NCBI GenBank assembly: GCA_020345805.1
Contig: CP070772.1
Location: 2,741,651 to 2,782,119, forward strand
Reading direction: 5' to 3'
Origin: Phycisphaerales bacterium
GTDB lineage: Bacteria; Planctomycetota; Phycisphaerae; Phycisphaerales; SM1A02
DNA: 40,469 bases
In this document: piece after piece, positions 7,982 to 16,251 of the stretch
How the letters are laid out: every line of letters starts with the position of its first letter
Position numbering within the stretch: the first letter of the stretch is position 1
Made by a program: the position numbers and the translations under genes
Notes under the pieces: generated by a model
Databases searched by the model: none
The model's input: only the letters and a program-made list of their open reading frames with translations
Told to the model about the DNA's origin: nothing

Positions 7982-8416
7982 TCAGCCGGCCCGACTCAGC
8001 AGAATGCGGCCGATGATGAGCAGTCGGTCCGAGAAAAACGCCAAAGCGGCCGCAGTAGCGAGAACCCACAGCACAATCACCGCCACCCGACGGCGGCCCA
8101 GAGTGATCGGCAACGCAGATCCCGCGCCGGCGAGCACCGTCGCCCAGATCACCGCCTCTACTATCCCCTGGTGATCCAGCACCCACAGAGGATTGATTCG
8201 GACCGCCGGGGGCGGGCCGATTCGGATCAGGCAGAGGTGTGCCATGGCCAGGCCCGCCGCGGCCAGAATCAGACCCGCATTCGCCAGCCGATCGTGAATG
8301 GTAGCCGCCCGTGGCGTTCTTCCCCGTCGCTTCCGCGGCCGGCTGCGCACCCGGCGGGCGGCTTGAAGGTTGCGCCGCTTCCGGCGCGTCTGAGATGTGC
8401 GGGGGTTCCAAGTCAA
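7982..8416 (-). CDS. Small integral membrane protein, unrecognised
   Basis: A 144-residue protein read from a TTG at 8416 that overlaps the hslV stop (TTGA), which suggests translational coupling to hslV. The first 40 residues are very Arg-rich. Three hydrophobic segments follow, at about 44-64, 84-104 and 110-130, each long enough to cross a membrane. I find no motif. Co-direction and overlap with hslV put it in the position where hslU is often found, but it bears no resemblance to an AAA+ ATPase. The start may lie further inside, since the Arg-rich head could be untranslated. Confidence 0.55.
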   Translation of the reverse strand: MTWNPRTSQTRRKRRNLQAARRVRSRPRKRRGRTPRAATIHDRLANAGLILAAAGLAMAHLCLIRIGPPPAVRINPLWVLDHQGIVEAVIWATVLAGAGSALPITLGRRRVAVIVLWVLATAAALAFFSDRLLIIGRILLSRAG

Positions 8417-8967
8417 GAACCCAGTTCCAGCACGGACAGGCTGGTGTTGGTGTAGACGCAGATTTCCGCGGCAATCTCCATCGCACGCCGGCAGATGTCG
8501 GCCGGCGGCAGATCCGTATGTCGCCGCAACGCTCTGGCTGCGGCGAGTGCGTAGGGACCGCCGGATCCGATCGCGCAGACTCCGTCGCTGGGCTCGATGA
8601 CATCACCCTGTCCCGAGAGCATCAGGGTGTGCTCGCGGTCGGCCACGATCAGCAGCGATTCCAGCCTCCTCAGCGCCCGGTCGGTGCGCCAGAATTTGGC
8701 CAGCTCGATCGCGGCCCGCATCAGGTTGGTGGGCGATTCCTTCAGCTTGCCCTCGAACCGATCCAGCAATGCGAAGGCGTCGGCGGCGGAGCCGGCGAAC
8801 CCCACCAGCACCCCGGCCTTGTCCGCTCCGAACTCCTCCAGCCTGCGGACCTTCACCGCATCGGACTTGGCGATGGTGTCCCCCAGGCTGACCTGCCCGT
8901 CGCCCGCCAGGGCCACGTGGGGGCCCTGCCGGGCAGAGATAACCGTGGTGGCATGAAACGCCTGCAT
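8413..8967 (-). CDS. hslV: HslV, proteolytic subunit of the HslUV protease
   Basis: A 184-residue protein with all HslV signatures: TTVISAR at the mature N-terminus, [34 protein letters not shown] and [15 protein letters not shown]. HslV forms a double hexameric threonine protease driven by the HslU ATPase and degrades misfolded cytoplasmic proteins. T7 is the expected nucleophile after removal of a six-residue propeptide (MQAFHA), a form like Bacillus ClpQ/CodW (MSSFHATT) rather than the E. coli form, where Thr follows Met directly. I chose the ATG at 8967 over 8994 because it gives that propeptide and lies seven bases after a TACACT box. No hslU is present in the window. Confidence 0.92.
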   Translation of the reverse strand: MQAFHATTVISARQGPHVALAGDGQVSLGDTIAKSDAVKVRRLEEFGADKAGVLVGFAGSAADAFALLDRFEGKLKESPTNLMRAAIELAKFWRTDRALRRLESLLIVADREHTLMLSGQGDVIEPSDGVCAIGSGGPYALAAARALRRHTDLPPADICRRAMEIAAEICVYTNTSLSVLELGS

Positions 8968-8980
8968 GGCGGGCAGTGTA
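8968..8980 (-). promoter_or_regulatory. TAnnnT box (TACACT) before hslV
   Basis: On the minus strand TACACT covers 8980-8975 and ends seven bases before the ATG at 8967. No Shine-Dalgarno sequence lies in between. A -10 box of a leaderless transcript is the simplest reading, and it supports 8967 as the start. Confidence 0.45.
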
Positions 8981-9047
8981 CCTGCAGGTGCCATGGGCTG
9001 TATAACCGGTCATCAAGAACCGCAGATCGCCGCCCCTGTGCGGCGGC

Positions 9048-9059
9048 TAAGATCCTTCT
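9048..9059 (+). promoter_or_regulatory. TAnnnT box (TAAGAT) before the HD hydrolase gene
   Basis: TAAGAT at 9048-9053 ends six bases before the ATG at 9060, the spacing expected when transcription begins at the A of ATG. No ribosome site is seen. Confidence 0.45.
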
Positions 9060-9587
9060 ATGACTGACAATCACCTCTGGCACCATGCCGCGGCCATGGC
9101 CGCGCAATGGCACGAGCACAAGTACCGCAACGACGACAAGACCCCGTATTTCGCCCACCCGGCCAGGGTGGCGATGATCATCGCCATCAGGTTCGGCTTC
9201 ACCGACGAGAAGATCCTCGCCGCTGCGTACCTCCACGACGTGATCGAGGACGCCGATGCGGACTACGACGACGTTCACGAACACTTCGGACGGGACGTGG
9301 CGGATTACGTGGCCGCGATGAGCAAGGACACCCGCCTCATCGAGGATGATCGTGAGTGGGCCTATGACGAGCAGCTCGCCGCCGGTCCCTGGCAGGGCCG
9401 GCTCATCAAGCTGGCCGATGTCTATGACAATCTCTCCGACGCCCGGACCGTTCCGGGCAAGCGCAAGATCATCGATCGCGGCGAGCGGGCCCTGAGGCTG
9501 GCCGCCGTTGATGAACAACTGACCGATGCCTGCCGCAAACTGCGCGACCTGATGACCCGGGTCCAAGCGGAGATTCCGGATAGCTGA
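9060..9587 (+). CDS. Small HD-domain hydrolase, MESH1/SpoT-like
   Basis: A 175-residue soluble protein with the HD metal set in the arrangement of the (p)ppGpp hydrolase half of RelA/SpoT: PYFAHP (H33), YLHDVIED (H59, D60) and KLADVYDN (last Asp near 120). The stretch HEHKYRNDDKTPYFAHP follows the 'Q-R-x-G-x-P-Y-x-x-H-P' pattern of these enzymes. There is no synthetase, TGS or ACT domain, so this is a stand-alone hydrolase of the small alarmone hydrolase or MESH1 type. Candidate substrates are (p)ppGpp, NADPH or other nucleotides; the sequence does not decide between them. Monocistronic, and divergent from hslV. Confidence 0.85.
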   Translation: MTDNHLWHHAAAMAAQWHEHKYRNDDKTPYFAHPARVAMIIAIRFGFTDEKILAAAYLHDVIEDADADYDDVHEHFGRDVADYVAAMSKDTRLIEDDREWAYDEQLAAGPWQGRLIKLADVYDNLSDARTVPGKRKIIDRGERALRLAAVDEQLTDACRKLRDLMTRVQAEIPDS

Positions 9588-9699
9588 TCGGAAGGCCCCG
9601 GTTGCGGCCCCCCGCGGCCGGATCTGTCATACTGGGAACAAGCCCATGCGGATGGTGTCTTGAAAGCCGGTTCACCGGTTTCCGAAAGGCGGTTGCTGA

Positions 9700-10809
9700 A
9701 TGCCCTTGCGCCCTTCCATCGTGTTGTTGACCGTATCCGTGTTGATCGGCTGTGGCGAGAGTTCGTCTTCTTCGACCACCGAGGGGACCTCCACGCCGAA
9801 CGGAGAAGCGGTGTTGGCGGAGCCGGCGCCATTTGAGCAGGAAGTGGCCGCCGACGCATCAGCCGTTGAGGAACTCGCCGAGGCATCCGCGGATGAATCG
9901 GTCACGCCGCCGCCGAATCAGGAAGGCGAGGTTGATGAGGGCACCGACGAGCCCGCCGGGACCGAAAAGACCGAGGAGCCCCCGCCCCCTGCTCCACCCG
10001 TCAAAGAGCCGGCCGATATCGAGATCGACGAGACGGATGATGAAAGCGCCCCGGAGCGGCCGGCGTCGGACCCGGATCAGACGGAGCAGGTCGAAACTGC
10101 CGACGATCCGGTGGTGTCCCTGCTGGATGAACTGGAGGGCAGCGCCGCCGATCTCACCACTTTCACCGCCGACGTCCTGTACCAGACCGAGGACGCGCTG
10201 CTGGGGCAGAAGGTGAGCCGCAGGGGCGCGATCGCTTACGCGGTTGAAGCGGAGACGAACCGCAAGAAGTTCGCCATCCGATTCAATCAGATCATCGAAT
10301 CCGGCCGCCTGCGCGAACGGCAGAAGCACTACATCTTCAGCGACCGGTGGCTGGTGGAGATCGATCACGCGGAGAAGACGTTCATCAAGCGCGAGATCGT
10401 CCCGCCGGGCAAGGAATTCGATCCCCTGAAGCTGGGCGAAGGCCCGTTCCCTCTGCCCATCGGCCAGGCCCGCGCCGATGTTCTGGCCCGCTTCGATGTC
10501 GGGCTGATCGAGTTGCCGGAAGAGGGCTCGCTGGCCCGGCTCCGAGATACGCTTCAGGTGCACGGCCTGCGGCTGAAGCCCAAGGCGGGAACCGCCGAGG
10601 CCGAGGACTACGACCACATCGACCTGTTCTACGACAAGAACACGCTCCTGCCGGCGGGGGTCGAGGTGATCGAAACCAACGGCGACCGGAAGATCGCCCG
10701 GCTGGAGAACCTGAAGCGCAATCCCGAGCTGGAAGACGATTTCAACGTCGCCGAGCCCGATCCGACCGTGTGGCGCATCGACGTGCGCCCGTGGCAGGAT
10801 CGGCCGTAA
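9700..10809 (+). CDS. LolA-like lipoprotein with long acidic linker
   Basis: A 369-residue lipoprotein. The signal (residues 1-17) ends in LIGC, a good lipobox with Cys at about 18. Residues about 20-140 are a low-complexity linker rich in Glu, Asp, Pro, Ser and Thr. From about 145 to the end lies a LolA/LolB-like half-barrel: LTTFTADVLYQTED, KKFAIRFNQ, KHYIFSDRWLVEIDHAEKTFIKREI, and late strands YDHIDLFYDKNTLLPAGVEVIE and IARLENLKRN. Members bind acyl chains of lipoproteins, but an anchored version on a long tether is more likely a lineage-specific variant than the soluble carrier. It precedes the TPR/metallopeptidase gene by 73 bases and may be co-transcribed with it. Confidence 0.75.
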   Translation: MPLRPSIVLLTVSVLIGCGESSSSSTTEGTSTPNGEAVLAEPAPFEQEVAADASAVEELAEASADESVTPPPNQEGEVDEGTDEPAGTEKTEEPPPPAPPVKEPADIEIDETDDESAPERPASDPDQTEQVETADDPVVSLLDELEGSAADLTTFTADVLYQTEDALLGQKVSRRGAIAYAVEAETNRKKFAIRFNQIIESGRLRERQKHYIFSDRWLVEIDHAEKTFIKREIVPPGKEFDPLKLGEGPFPLPIGQARADVLARFDVGLIELPEEGSLARLRDTLQVHGLRLKPKAGTAEAEDYDHIDLFYDKNTLLPAGVEVIETNGDRKIARLENLKRNPELEDDFNVAEPDPTVWRIDVRPWQDRP

Positions 10810-10882
10810 GCGGTCGTGCGGGGCGAATCTGCGCCTGGTTTGGTGCATCGGGCGTAATCGTCACGGTTGTGCTTACGGTTCC

Positions 10883-13657
10883 ATGCCCCCAGACAATATG
10901 ATTCAGGTGATGGTCCGGCGGCGAAGTCACAATCCGAACCTGCTGATGGCCGTGCTGGCGGCAACGCTGGCGTGCAGCAGTCCAGCGCCGGGGCAGAGCC
11001 CGGACGGCCCGCCGCCGCTGATTCCCGAGTCGACCACTCTGGACGAAGCGGCGAGCCAGGCGATGGATGCGCCGTACCTGACCGACGGCGAGCGACGCCG
11101 CCTCCGCGTTTTCCACGGCGTGTGGGATGAATCGGATCTGGTCGAACCCGCCGCACGGGCGATGGTCGCCCTCAATGCCTGGGACTTTGACGACCCGGCG
11201 CTCTCCGATCCCGCGGTGCCAGCGGAGATCCGGGCCGAGGCGAGGCTTCTTCTCGGCGAGCTGGAGCAGGCAATCAACCTGGCTGAGGGAAGCGACTCGA
11301 TCCGGGCACGGCGCATTCACTGCGAGGCCCTCGCGGAGTTGGGCCGCTATGGGGAAGCGCTGGCCGCGACTGAAGGCCCCTTCGTCTGGCTCAACGATGC
11401 TCATCGGGAGGATCCGGGGGAGATCACCGAAGCAGTCCGCGTGCTGGCGCTGCGAAGTCGTCTGCAGGCGGCGCCGGCCGATGAATTCCATCACATGATG
11501 CGCCTCCTCGCCCGCGTTCATCAGAACCTCGATCGCCTTTACTGGCCCGCCCTGCTTGCCGAGGCACGCCTGCTTCTGGAGAAGCGCGATGAGGAAGATG
11601 CCGTCAAGGCCCTGCACGAGACGCTGCGCTTGAACCCCCGCTGCGCCGAGGCCTGGCACCTGCTGGGCAGGATCGCGCTTGAGCGGTTCGATTTCGATTC
11701 CGTCCACGCCGCCACGGACCGGTTGCTCTCACTCAACCCCGAGCATCCTTTGGCCACGCTGCTGACCGCCGAAGCCCGCATCATCCAGGACGATCCGGCG
11801 GATGCGATTGCGCAGCTCGAACCGCTGCTGAGACTCCGGCCGACCTTCCGTACGGCGCTGGCGCTGAAGGCGGCCGCGTTTGCCTCCCTGTATGACTGGC
11901 CCTCCATGCGGGCGGCCCTTGAGCATTATGACGCGCTCTCGCCGGGCAGCGCCGCCGCCTGCTTCATCGTCGGCCGACATCTCTCCATGCAGTATCAGTA
12001 CGACGAAGCGAGCGAGCTTCTGACGGAGGCCATGCGCCGCCTGCCCGCCTGGTCCGCGCCGCGGATTGAACTGGGCCTGCTGTCCATGCGGCAGGGGCTG
12101 GATGACCAGGCATTACTCTATCTTCGGGCCGCCAGTGAACTGGACCCCATCAACAAAAGAGCGGCAAACACCGTTCTGCTTCTGGAGGAGCTGCCCACGT
12201 TCAGAAAGGTGGAAACGGAACATTTCGTCCTCCGATACCGCCCGGGAGTTGACCAGGTGGTGGCGGACATGATGGTCGATGAGCTGGAGCCGATGCATCG
12301 GCTTGTTTCTTCCCGGTATGAACACGAACCGGCTCAGAAGACTCTGATTGAGCTGATGCCCGATCGCCGACGTTTCGCGGTGCGGCTGACCGGCATGCCG
12401 CGGGTGGGCACCATCGCCGCCTGCACCGGCCCGGTGATCGCCCTGGAGGTGCCGCGCGAAGGGATGAAGCGCGACCATCACGGCATCTTCGACTGGCCGC
12501 GTGTGCTCCGCCACGAATATGCCCACACCATCACTCTCGACCAGACCCGTTTCCGCATCCCCCGCTGGCTGACGGAAGGCGTCTCCGAGTGCATGGAACA
12601 GGCCCCGCGCACCTACGGCCGCTGCAGGATGCTCGCCTCTTCTCATAAGAACAAGACCCTGTCTGATCCTGACGAGATCGACTGGGCTTTCCGCCGACCG
12701 AAGAAGCGCGGCGACAGCGGCAAGGCCTATGCCCAGAGCCACTGGATGATCGAGTTCATCGACGAGGAATACGGCGAATCCGCGGTCATCGCCCTCATGC
12801 AGCGATACCTTGCCGGTGAGAGTACGGAAGGGGCGATGCGATCAACCTTCGGGATGAGCGGACAGACGTTCTTCCACCGATTCCTGACCTGGGCGGGCGA
12901 ACAGGTCGAGGTCTGGGGGCTGGCGGCCAAGCCCAGCCTGACCGAGTTGACCGACGAGCTGCGCCGTAGCGATCCGGACCTGGCAATGGTCATGGCCACC
13001 TCCCGGCAGGCACGACTGGACGCGATCGTGAAGCGGCTGACCGAGCAAATCGGCCAACCCGCCACGCGCCCGGACCAGAGGCTCAAGGCCCGCGACTGGC
13101 CCGAGCTTGTGCGCCCGCCGGTGGAAATAACCGATCAACAGCTTCAACGGTGGCGTACGCTATATCCGGATCATCCGGACCTGTTGGAGATGGAATTGCG
13201 CCGCAAGATCGGCGAGAACGGCGATATTAACTCCGAGCTGATTCCGCTGCTGGAACGTTACGCGGCGCTGCGCCCGGTCGATCCGTTCCCTCACAAGAAG
13301 CTGGCGCAGTATTATCTGAACAGCGACGATCCGCCGCGAGCCGTCGAGCACCTGGAGTACCTCGACGCCCGCGCCGATGACACGGTCGTCTACGCCCTGG
13401 AGCTGGCACGACTGTACCGCAGCGCCGGCGAAACCGACCGGGCGCTGGCAAAGATCACCCGGGCCCTTCAGATCAATCCCTATCACGCGGCGCATCGCGA
13501 GCTGGCGGCGGCGATCGCCATCGAGGCGGGCCGTCATGATCTGGCCCGGCGGCACATCTTCGCCCTCACCCTGCTGGAGCCGGATCGGCCGCGTCATCGC
13601 AGGCGCCTGCAGCGCATCGACGCCATCATCGCCGCCGGCAAGGCATCATTTGACTGA
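10883..13657 (+). CDS. TPR protein with gluzincin (peptidase MA-like) domain
   Basis: About 924 residues. The N-terminus has a hydrophobic signal (LLMAVLAATLACSS), so it is exported, perhaps as a lipoprotein at the Cys. TPR-like helical pairs fill about 150-440 (for example ALHETLRLNPRCAEAWHLLGRIAL) and return at about 770-915. Between them is a zinc metallopeptidase domain: H544-E545-Y-A-H548 with the third ligand Glu565 in LTEG, i.e. an HExxH...E gluzincin of the MA-like family found in secreted proteins. The first ATG is used, but ATGs at 10898 and 10910 would keep the signal and are possible. The substrate is unknown. Its last 12 bases overlap the end of the convergent YdjM-like gene. Confidence 0.8.
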   Translation: MPPDNMIQVMVRRRSHNPNLLMAVLAATLACSSPAPGQSPDGPPPLIPESTTLDEAASQAMDAPYLTDGERRRLRVFHGVWDESDLVEPAARAMVALNAWDFDDPALSDPAVPAEIRAEARLLLGELEQAINLAEGSDSIRARRIHCEALAELGRYGEALAATEGPFVWLNDAHREDPGEITEAVRVLALRSRLQAAPADEFHHMMRLLARVHQNLDRLYWPALLAEARLLLEKRDEEDAVKALHETLRLNPRCAEAWHLLGRIALERFDFDSVHAATDRLLSLNPEHPLATLLTAEARIIQDDPADAIAQLEPLLRLRPTFRTALALKAAAFASLYDWPSMRAALEHYDALSPGSAAACFIVGRHLSMQYQYDEASELLTEAMRRLPAWSAPRIELGLLSMRQGLDDQALLYLRAASELDPINKRAANTVLLLEELPTFRKVETEHFVLRYRPGVDQVVADMMVDELEPMHRLVSSRYEHEPAQKTLIELMPDRRRFAVRLTGMPRVGTIAACTGPVIALEVPREGMKRDHHGIFDWPRVLRHEYAHTITLDQTRFRIPRWLTEGVSECMEQAPRTYGRCRMLASSHKNKTLSDPDEIDWAFRRPKKRGDSGKAYAQSHWMIEFIDEEYGESAVIALMQRYLAGESTEGAMRSTFGMSGQTFFHRFLTWAGEQVEVWGLAAKPSLTELTDELRRSDPDLAMVMATSRQARLDAIVKRLTEQIGQPATRPDQRLKARDWPELVRPPVEITDQQLQRWRTLYPDHPDLLEMELRRKIGENGDINSELIPLLERYAALRPVDPFPHKKLAQYYLNSDDPPRAVEHLEYLDARADDTVVYALELARLYRSAGETDRALAKITRALQINPYHAAHRELAAAIAIEAGRHDLARRHIFALTLLEPDRPRHRRRLQRIDAIIAAGKASFD

Positions 13658-14698
13658 TGCAATCGGGGCGTACGCCGCCCCGGGCTCGAGCAGCTCGTAC
13701 CAGAATTCGCGCATCGCATCCGGGCGCTCGGCCGTGACATGAGTCCACCGAACCGGTTCCGCCGCCCCGGGCGGGCCGATGCGCAGTCCCCAGATGGGTG
13801 CGAAACCCGCCGCATCCAGCGAGAAGCGCATGTCGCCCACCGTTATCGAAGAATCATCTTGATCCTCCACCACGGCCGTGAAATCCGTGGCGAACGCGCT
13901 GAACCGGACGAATACATCGCGCAGCATGTCCATCTGCTGCGGACCGACCGCTTCGGAGTCCGCAAGATCGTTGACGGTGAATCGCGGCACCGAATCTCCC
14001 TCCCGCACCAACGGATCAGCGAAGATTCGAACCCGCACCGCATCGGCATACAGCGTCCCTTCGCACTCGTAAACCGATCGCCAGACAACGAGATTGCCCA
14101 GGGTTGGCGTGACGCGTCCCCGCTCGATCACGTGGCCGCGTCTTTCGGCGATCTGCTCCTGCACCCGCATGCCGCGCTCGTGCTGCACAAACCCGAAGAC
14201 GATGTAGAGCAGAGCAAGCGCCACAGCGACCGCGGCGGGACGCAGATGTCCGATCGCCAGGGAGAGGAACACTCCGACGATAAGCAGGCCGGTGAAGACG
14301 GGATCGATGATGCTCATGGCGTCCCAGGCGGTGCGGCCGGCGAGCAAGGGCCAGAACAGGTGCGTGCCGTAGCTGGTGAGATTGTCCAAGAGGCCGTGGG
14401 TGGCCGCGCCGATAGTTGCCGCGGCGAAGATCAACCCCGCCTGCTTGCGCCACTTGGGAAGGAGCAGGAACGGGCCTGTCGCCAGCGCCGCGGCAACGGG
14501 GATGAATAGCAATGAATGGGTGAAGTGCCGATGGAACTCAAACGGCAGGGCGGGATCGGCCACGGGCCTCAGAAAGACGTCGAAATCCGGCAGAGCCCCG
14601 CCCAGAGCCCCAAAAAGAGCGACCTTTCGGCCGAGGCGCGGAGTCATGGTCGCCTGGGCGGCGATGGTCCCCAACAGAGTTTGCGTGATGAAATCCAC
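13646..14698 (-). CDS. YdjM/DUF457-family membrane-bound putative metal-dependent hydrolase
   Basis: A 350-residue protein from a GTG start at 14698. The N-terminal 190 residues hold the family's core: an early helix (MDFITQTLLGTIAAQ), a PDFDVF motif near 38, HRHFTHSL near 56-63 and HGLLDNLTSYGT near 101-112. The conserved His and Asp of these motifs are thought to bind metal within the membrane. About five hydrophobic segments lie before residue 195. The C-terminal 150 residues are soluble beta-rich sequence common in longer members. The family is described as a LexA-regulated inner membrane hydrolase in E. coli (YdjM), but no activity is proven. The tail overlaps the gene ending at 13657. 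Confidence 0.8.
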   Translation of the reverse strand: MDFITQTLLGTIAAQATMTPRLGRKVALFGALGGALPDFDVFLRPVADPALPFEFHRHFTHSLLFIPVAAALATGPFLLLPKWRKQAGLIFAAATIGAATHGLLDNLTSYGTHLFWPLLAGRTAWDAMSIIDPVFTGLLIVGVFLSLAIGHLRPAAVAVALALLYIVFGFVQHERGMRVQEQIAERRGHVIERGRVTPTLGNLVVWRSVYECEGTLYADAVRVRIFADPLVREGDSVPRFTVNDLADSEAVGPQQMDMLRDVFVRFSAFATDFTAVVEDQDDSSITVGDMRFSLDAAGFAPIWGLRIGPPGAAEPVRWTHVTAERPDAMREFWYELLEPGAAYAPIASVK

Positions 14699-14839
14699 GG
14701 CGATAAATCCAACCTCCCGATGCGGAATATCTTCTCCGCCAAGCGTGCCCGTCTGTGGATTATTCGCCTCCGGCGATGCGGCGCCCCATCGTTCGGAGTC
14801 GGTTTTTTGCCCGCTCGTGCCATTGGACGGCCATCAATC

Positions 14840-14853
14840 TACACTACCTGCCT
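14840..14853 (+). promoter_or_regulatory. TAnnnT box (TACACT) before the first ketosynthase gene
   Basis: TACACT at 14840-14845 ends eight bases before the ATG at 14854. There is no Shine-Dalgarno sequence. This supports 14854 as the start and a leaderless message for the ketosynthase pair. Confidence 0.45.
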
Positions 14854-16179
14854 ATGTCACGATCCGTTGTCATCACCGGTCTGGGGCCAATCACCGCGTT
14901 CGGGGCGGGGATTGAGCCGCTTTTCGATGCCCTGCTTGAGGGGCGTTCGGCGGTTCGACGCATCGAGAGGTTCGATCCCACCGGCTTCCCCTGTCAGATC
15001 GCCGCGGAACTTCCCGACGACCGGTTCAGCGTCCGGAAGGTCGTTCCCAAGAGTTATCGCAAGGCCACCAAGGTCATGTGCCGCGACATCGAGTTGGCGG
15101 TGGGCGCGGCGGCCGCGGCCGTCGAGGACGCACAGCTCGTCACCAAGGCCGCCGATCCGGACGCCGAGCCGACCGTTCCCGGCCACCGCTTCGGTTGTCA
15201 CATCGGTGCCGGTCTCATCGCCGCGGACGTTGACGAGCTGGCCGCGGCCCTGATGACCAGCCGCAACGGCGAGGGGCAGTTCGACATCGGCCACTGGGGG
15301 TCCGCGGGCATGGAGAACCTCACGCCCCTGTGGCTGCTGAAGTATCTGCCCAACATGCTCGCCTGCCACGTCACGATCATTCACGACTGCCGCGGCCCCA
15401 GCAACACCATCACCTGCTGCGAAGCCTCCAGCGGCCTGTCGCTGGGCGAGTCGATGCGGGTCATCGAGCGCGGCTCGGCCGATGCCTGCCTCACCGGCGG
15501 GGCGGAGTTCAAACTCAATCCGATGGCCTTCGCCCGACAGATCTTCGCCCAGCGCCTGGCTGAGGCGACCGGCGAAGGAGTCGATCCGACTACGGTCGCC
15601 CGGCCGTTCGACCCGCAAGCCAGGGGAACGGTGCTGGGCGAGGGCGGTGGCATCCTGGTGCTGGAAGCACAGGACATTGCCCAAGCAAGGGGGGCCGAGC
15701 CCTATGCGCTCGTAGCGGGTTTCGCTTCAACTCAGTCTTTCTGCCCCGATACGGTCGGCCTGCAACTGCCCGAAGACGGCGACGGGCTCGCCGAGGCCAT
15801 CGAGGGCGCGCTACGGGAGGCCGATATGGGCATTGGCGACATCGACGCCATCGTCCCCTTCGGCTCCTCCATTCCCAACGTGGATCAGGGTGAAGCGGCG
15901 GCGGTCAGGCGCGTCTTCGGTGATCGGGCCTCCTCCATCCCGCTGATCACCACCGTGCCGAATGTCGGCAACTGCAATGCGGGCAACGGAGCGGTCGGAT
16001 TGTGCGTGGCCGCCAAATGCCTGCGGGAGCAGAAACTCCCGGCGAGGATCAACACCTCCGGGGCCAACGGCTTGGACGCCAATTCCTGCGGGGCCAGAGA
16101 CGCGAAGCTCGAAACGATCCTCGTGTGCAGCAGCAGTCAGGGCGGTCAGAATGCGGCGGTGGTGCTGAAGCGGACCTGA
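14854..16179 (+). CDS. Ketosynthase-fold protein lacking the catalytic triad (chain-length-factor-like)
   Basis: A 441-residue thiolase-fold protein of the FabF/KAS II family, beginning SRSVVITGLGPITAFG. Aligned by eye without gaps around the active site with its downstream neighbour, the Cys nucleophile is Glu190 (ITCCEASSG against LTACAAST). The first catalytic His (SAHGTST) is Phe336 (VPFGSSI) and the second (GHLIAAAG) is Asn373 (VGNCNAG). All three catalytic residues are therefore lost while the scaffold is intact (GGAEFKLNPMAF, GTVLGEGGGILVLE). This is what KS-beta or chain-length-factor subunits look like, although those usually have Gln in place of Cys. It probably pairs with the 441-residue protein encoded 72 bases downstream. 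No acyl carrier protein gene is in view. Confidence 0.85.
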   Translation: MSRSVVITGLGPITAFGAGIEPLFDALLEGRSAVRRIERFDPTGFPCQIAAELPDDRFSVRKVVPKSYRKATKVMCRDIELAVGAAAAAVEDAQLVTKAADPDAEPTVPGHRFGCHIGAGLIAADVDELAAALMTSRNGEGQFDIGHWGSAGMENLTPLWLLKYLPNMLACHVTIIHDCRGPSNTITCCEASSGLSLGESMRVIERGSADACLTGGAEFKLNPMAFARQIFAQRLAEATGEGVDPTTVARPFDPQARGTVLGEGGGILVLEAQDIAQARGAEPYALVAGFASTQSFCPDTVGLQLPEDGDGLAEAIEGALREADMGIGDIDAIVPFGSSIPNVDQGEAAAVRRVFGDRASSIPLITTVPNVGNCNAGNGAVGLCVAAKCLREQKLPARINTSGANGLDANSCGARDAKLETILVCSSSQGGQNAAVVLKRT

Positions 16180-16186
16180 AGGAGGT
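16179..16186 (+). promoter_or_regulatory. Perfect Shine-Dalgarno sequence (AAGGAGGT) with no start at normal distance
   Basis: AAGGAGGT directly overlaps the stop codon of the first ketosynthase gene. At 5-10 bases downstream there is no ATG, GTG or TTG; only an in-frame ATC (16195). The next in-frame starts are GTG at 16207 and ATG at 16252. The site was probably once next to the start of the second gene and has been separated by an inserted stretch. Confidence 0.6.
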
Positions 16187-16219
16187 ATCGAGAGATCAGA
16201 CCGGCGGTGAGCCACTTCT

Positions 16220-16247
16220 CGATTTTCGATTTTCGATCTGCGATTTA
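16220..16247. repeat. Heptanucleotide tandem repeat (CGATTTT x4, imperfect)
   Basis: Four consecutive 7-base units read CGATTTT, CGATTTT, CGATCTG, CGATTTA. The stretch is strikingly AT-rich against its surroundings and ends a few bases before the ATG at 16252. Similar 7-base CGATTTT/AAAATCG strings occur as dispersed intergenic repeats in other bacteria; whether this one is dispersed in this genome cannot be seen from the window. Confidence 0.7.
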
Positions 16248-16251
16248 TTTC

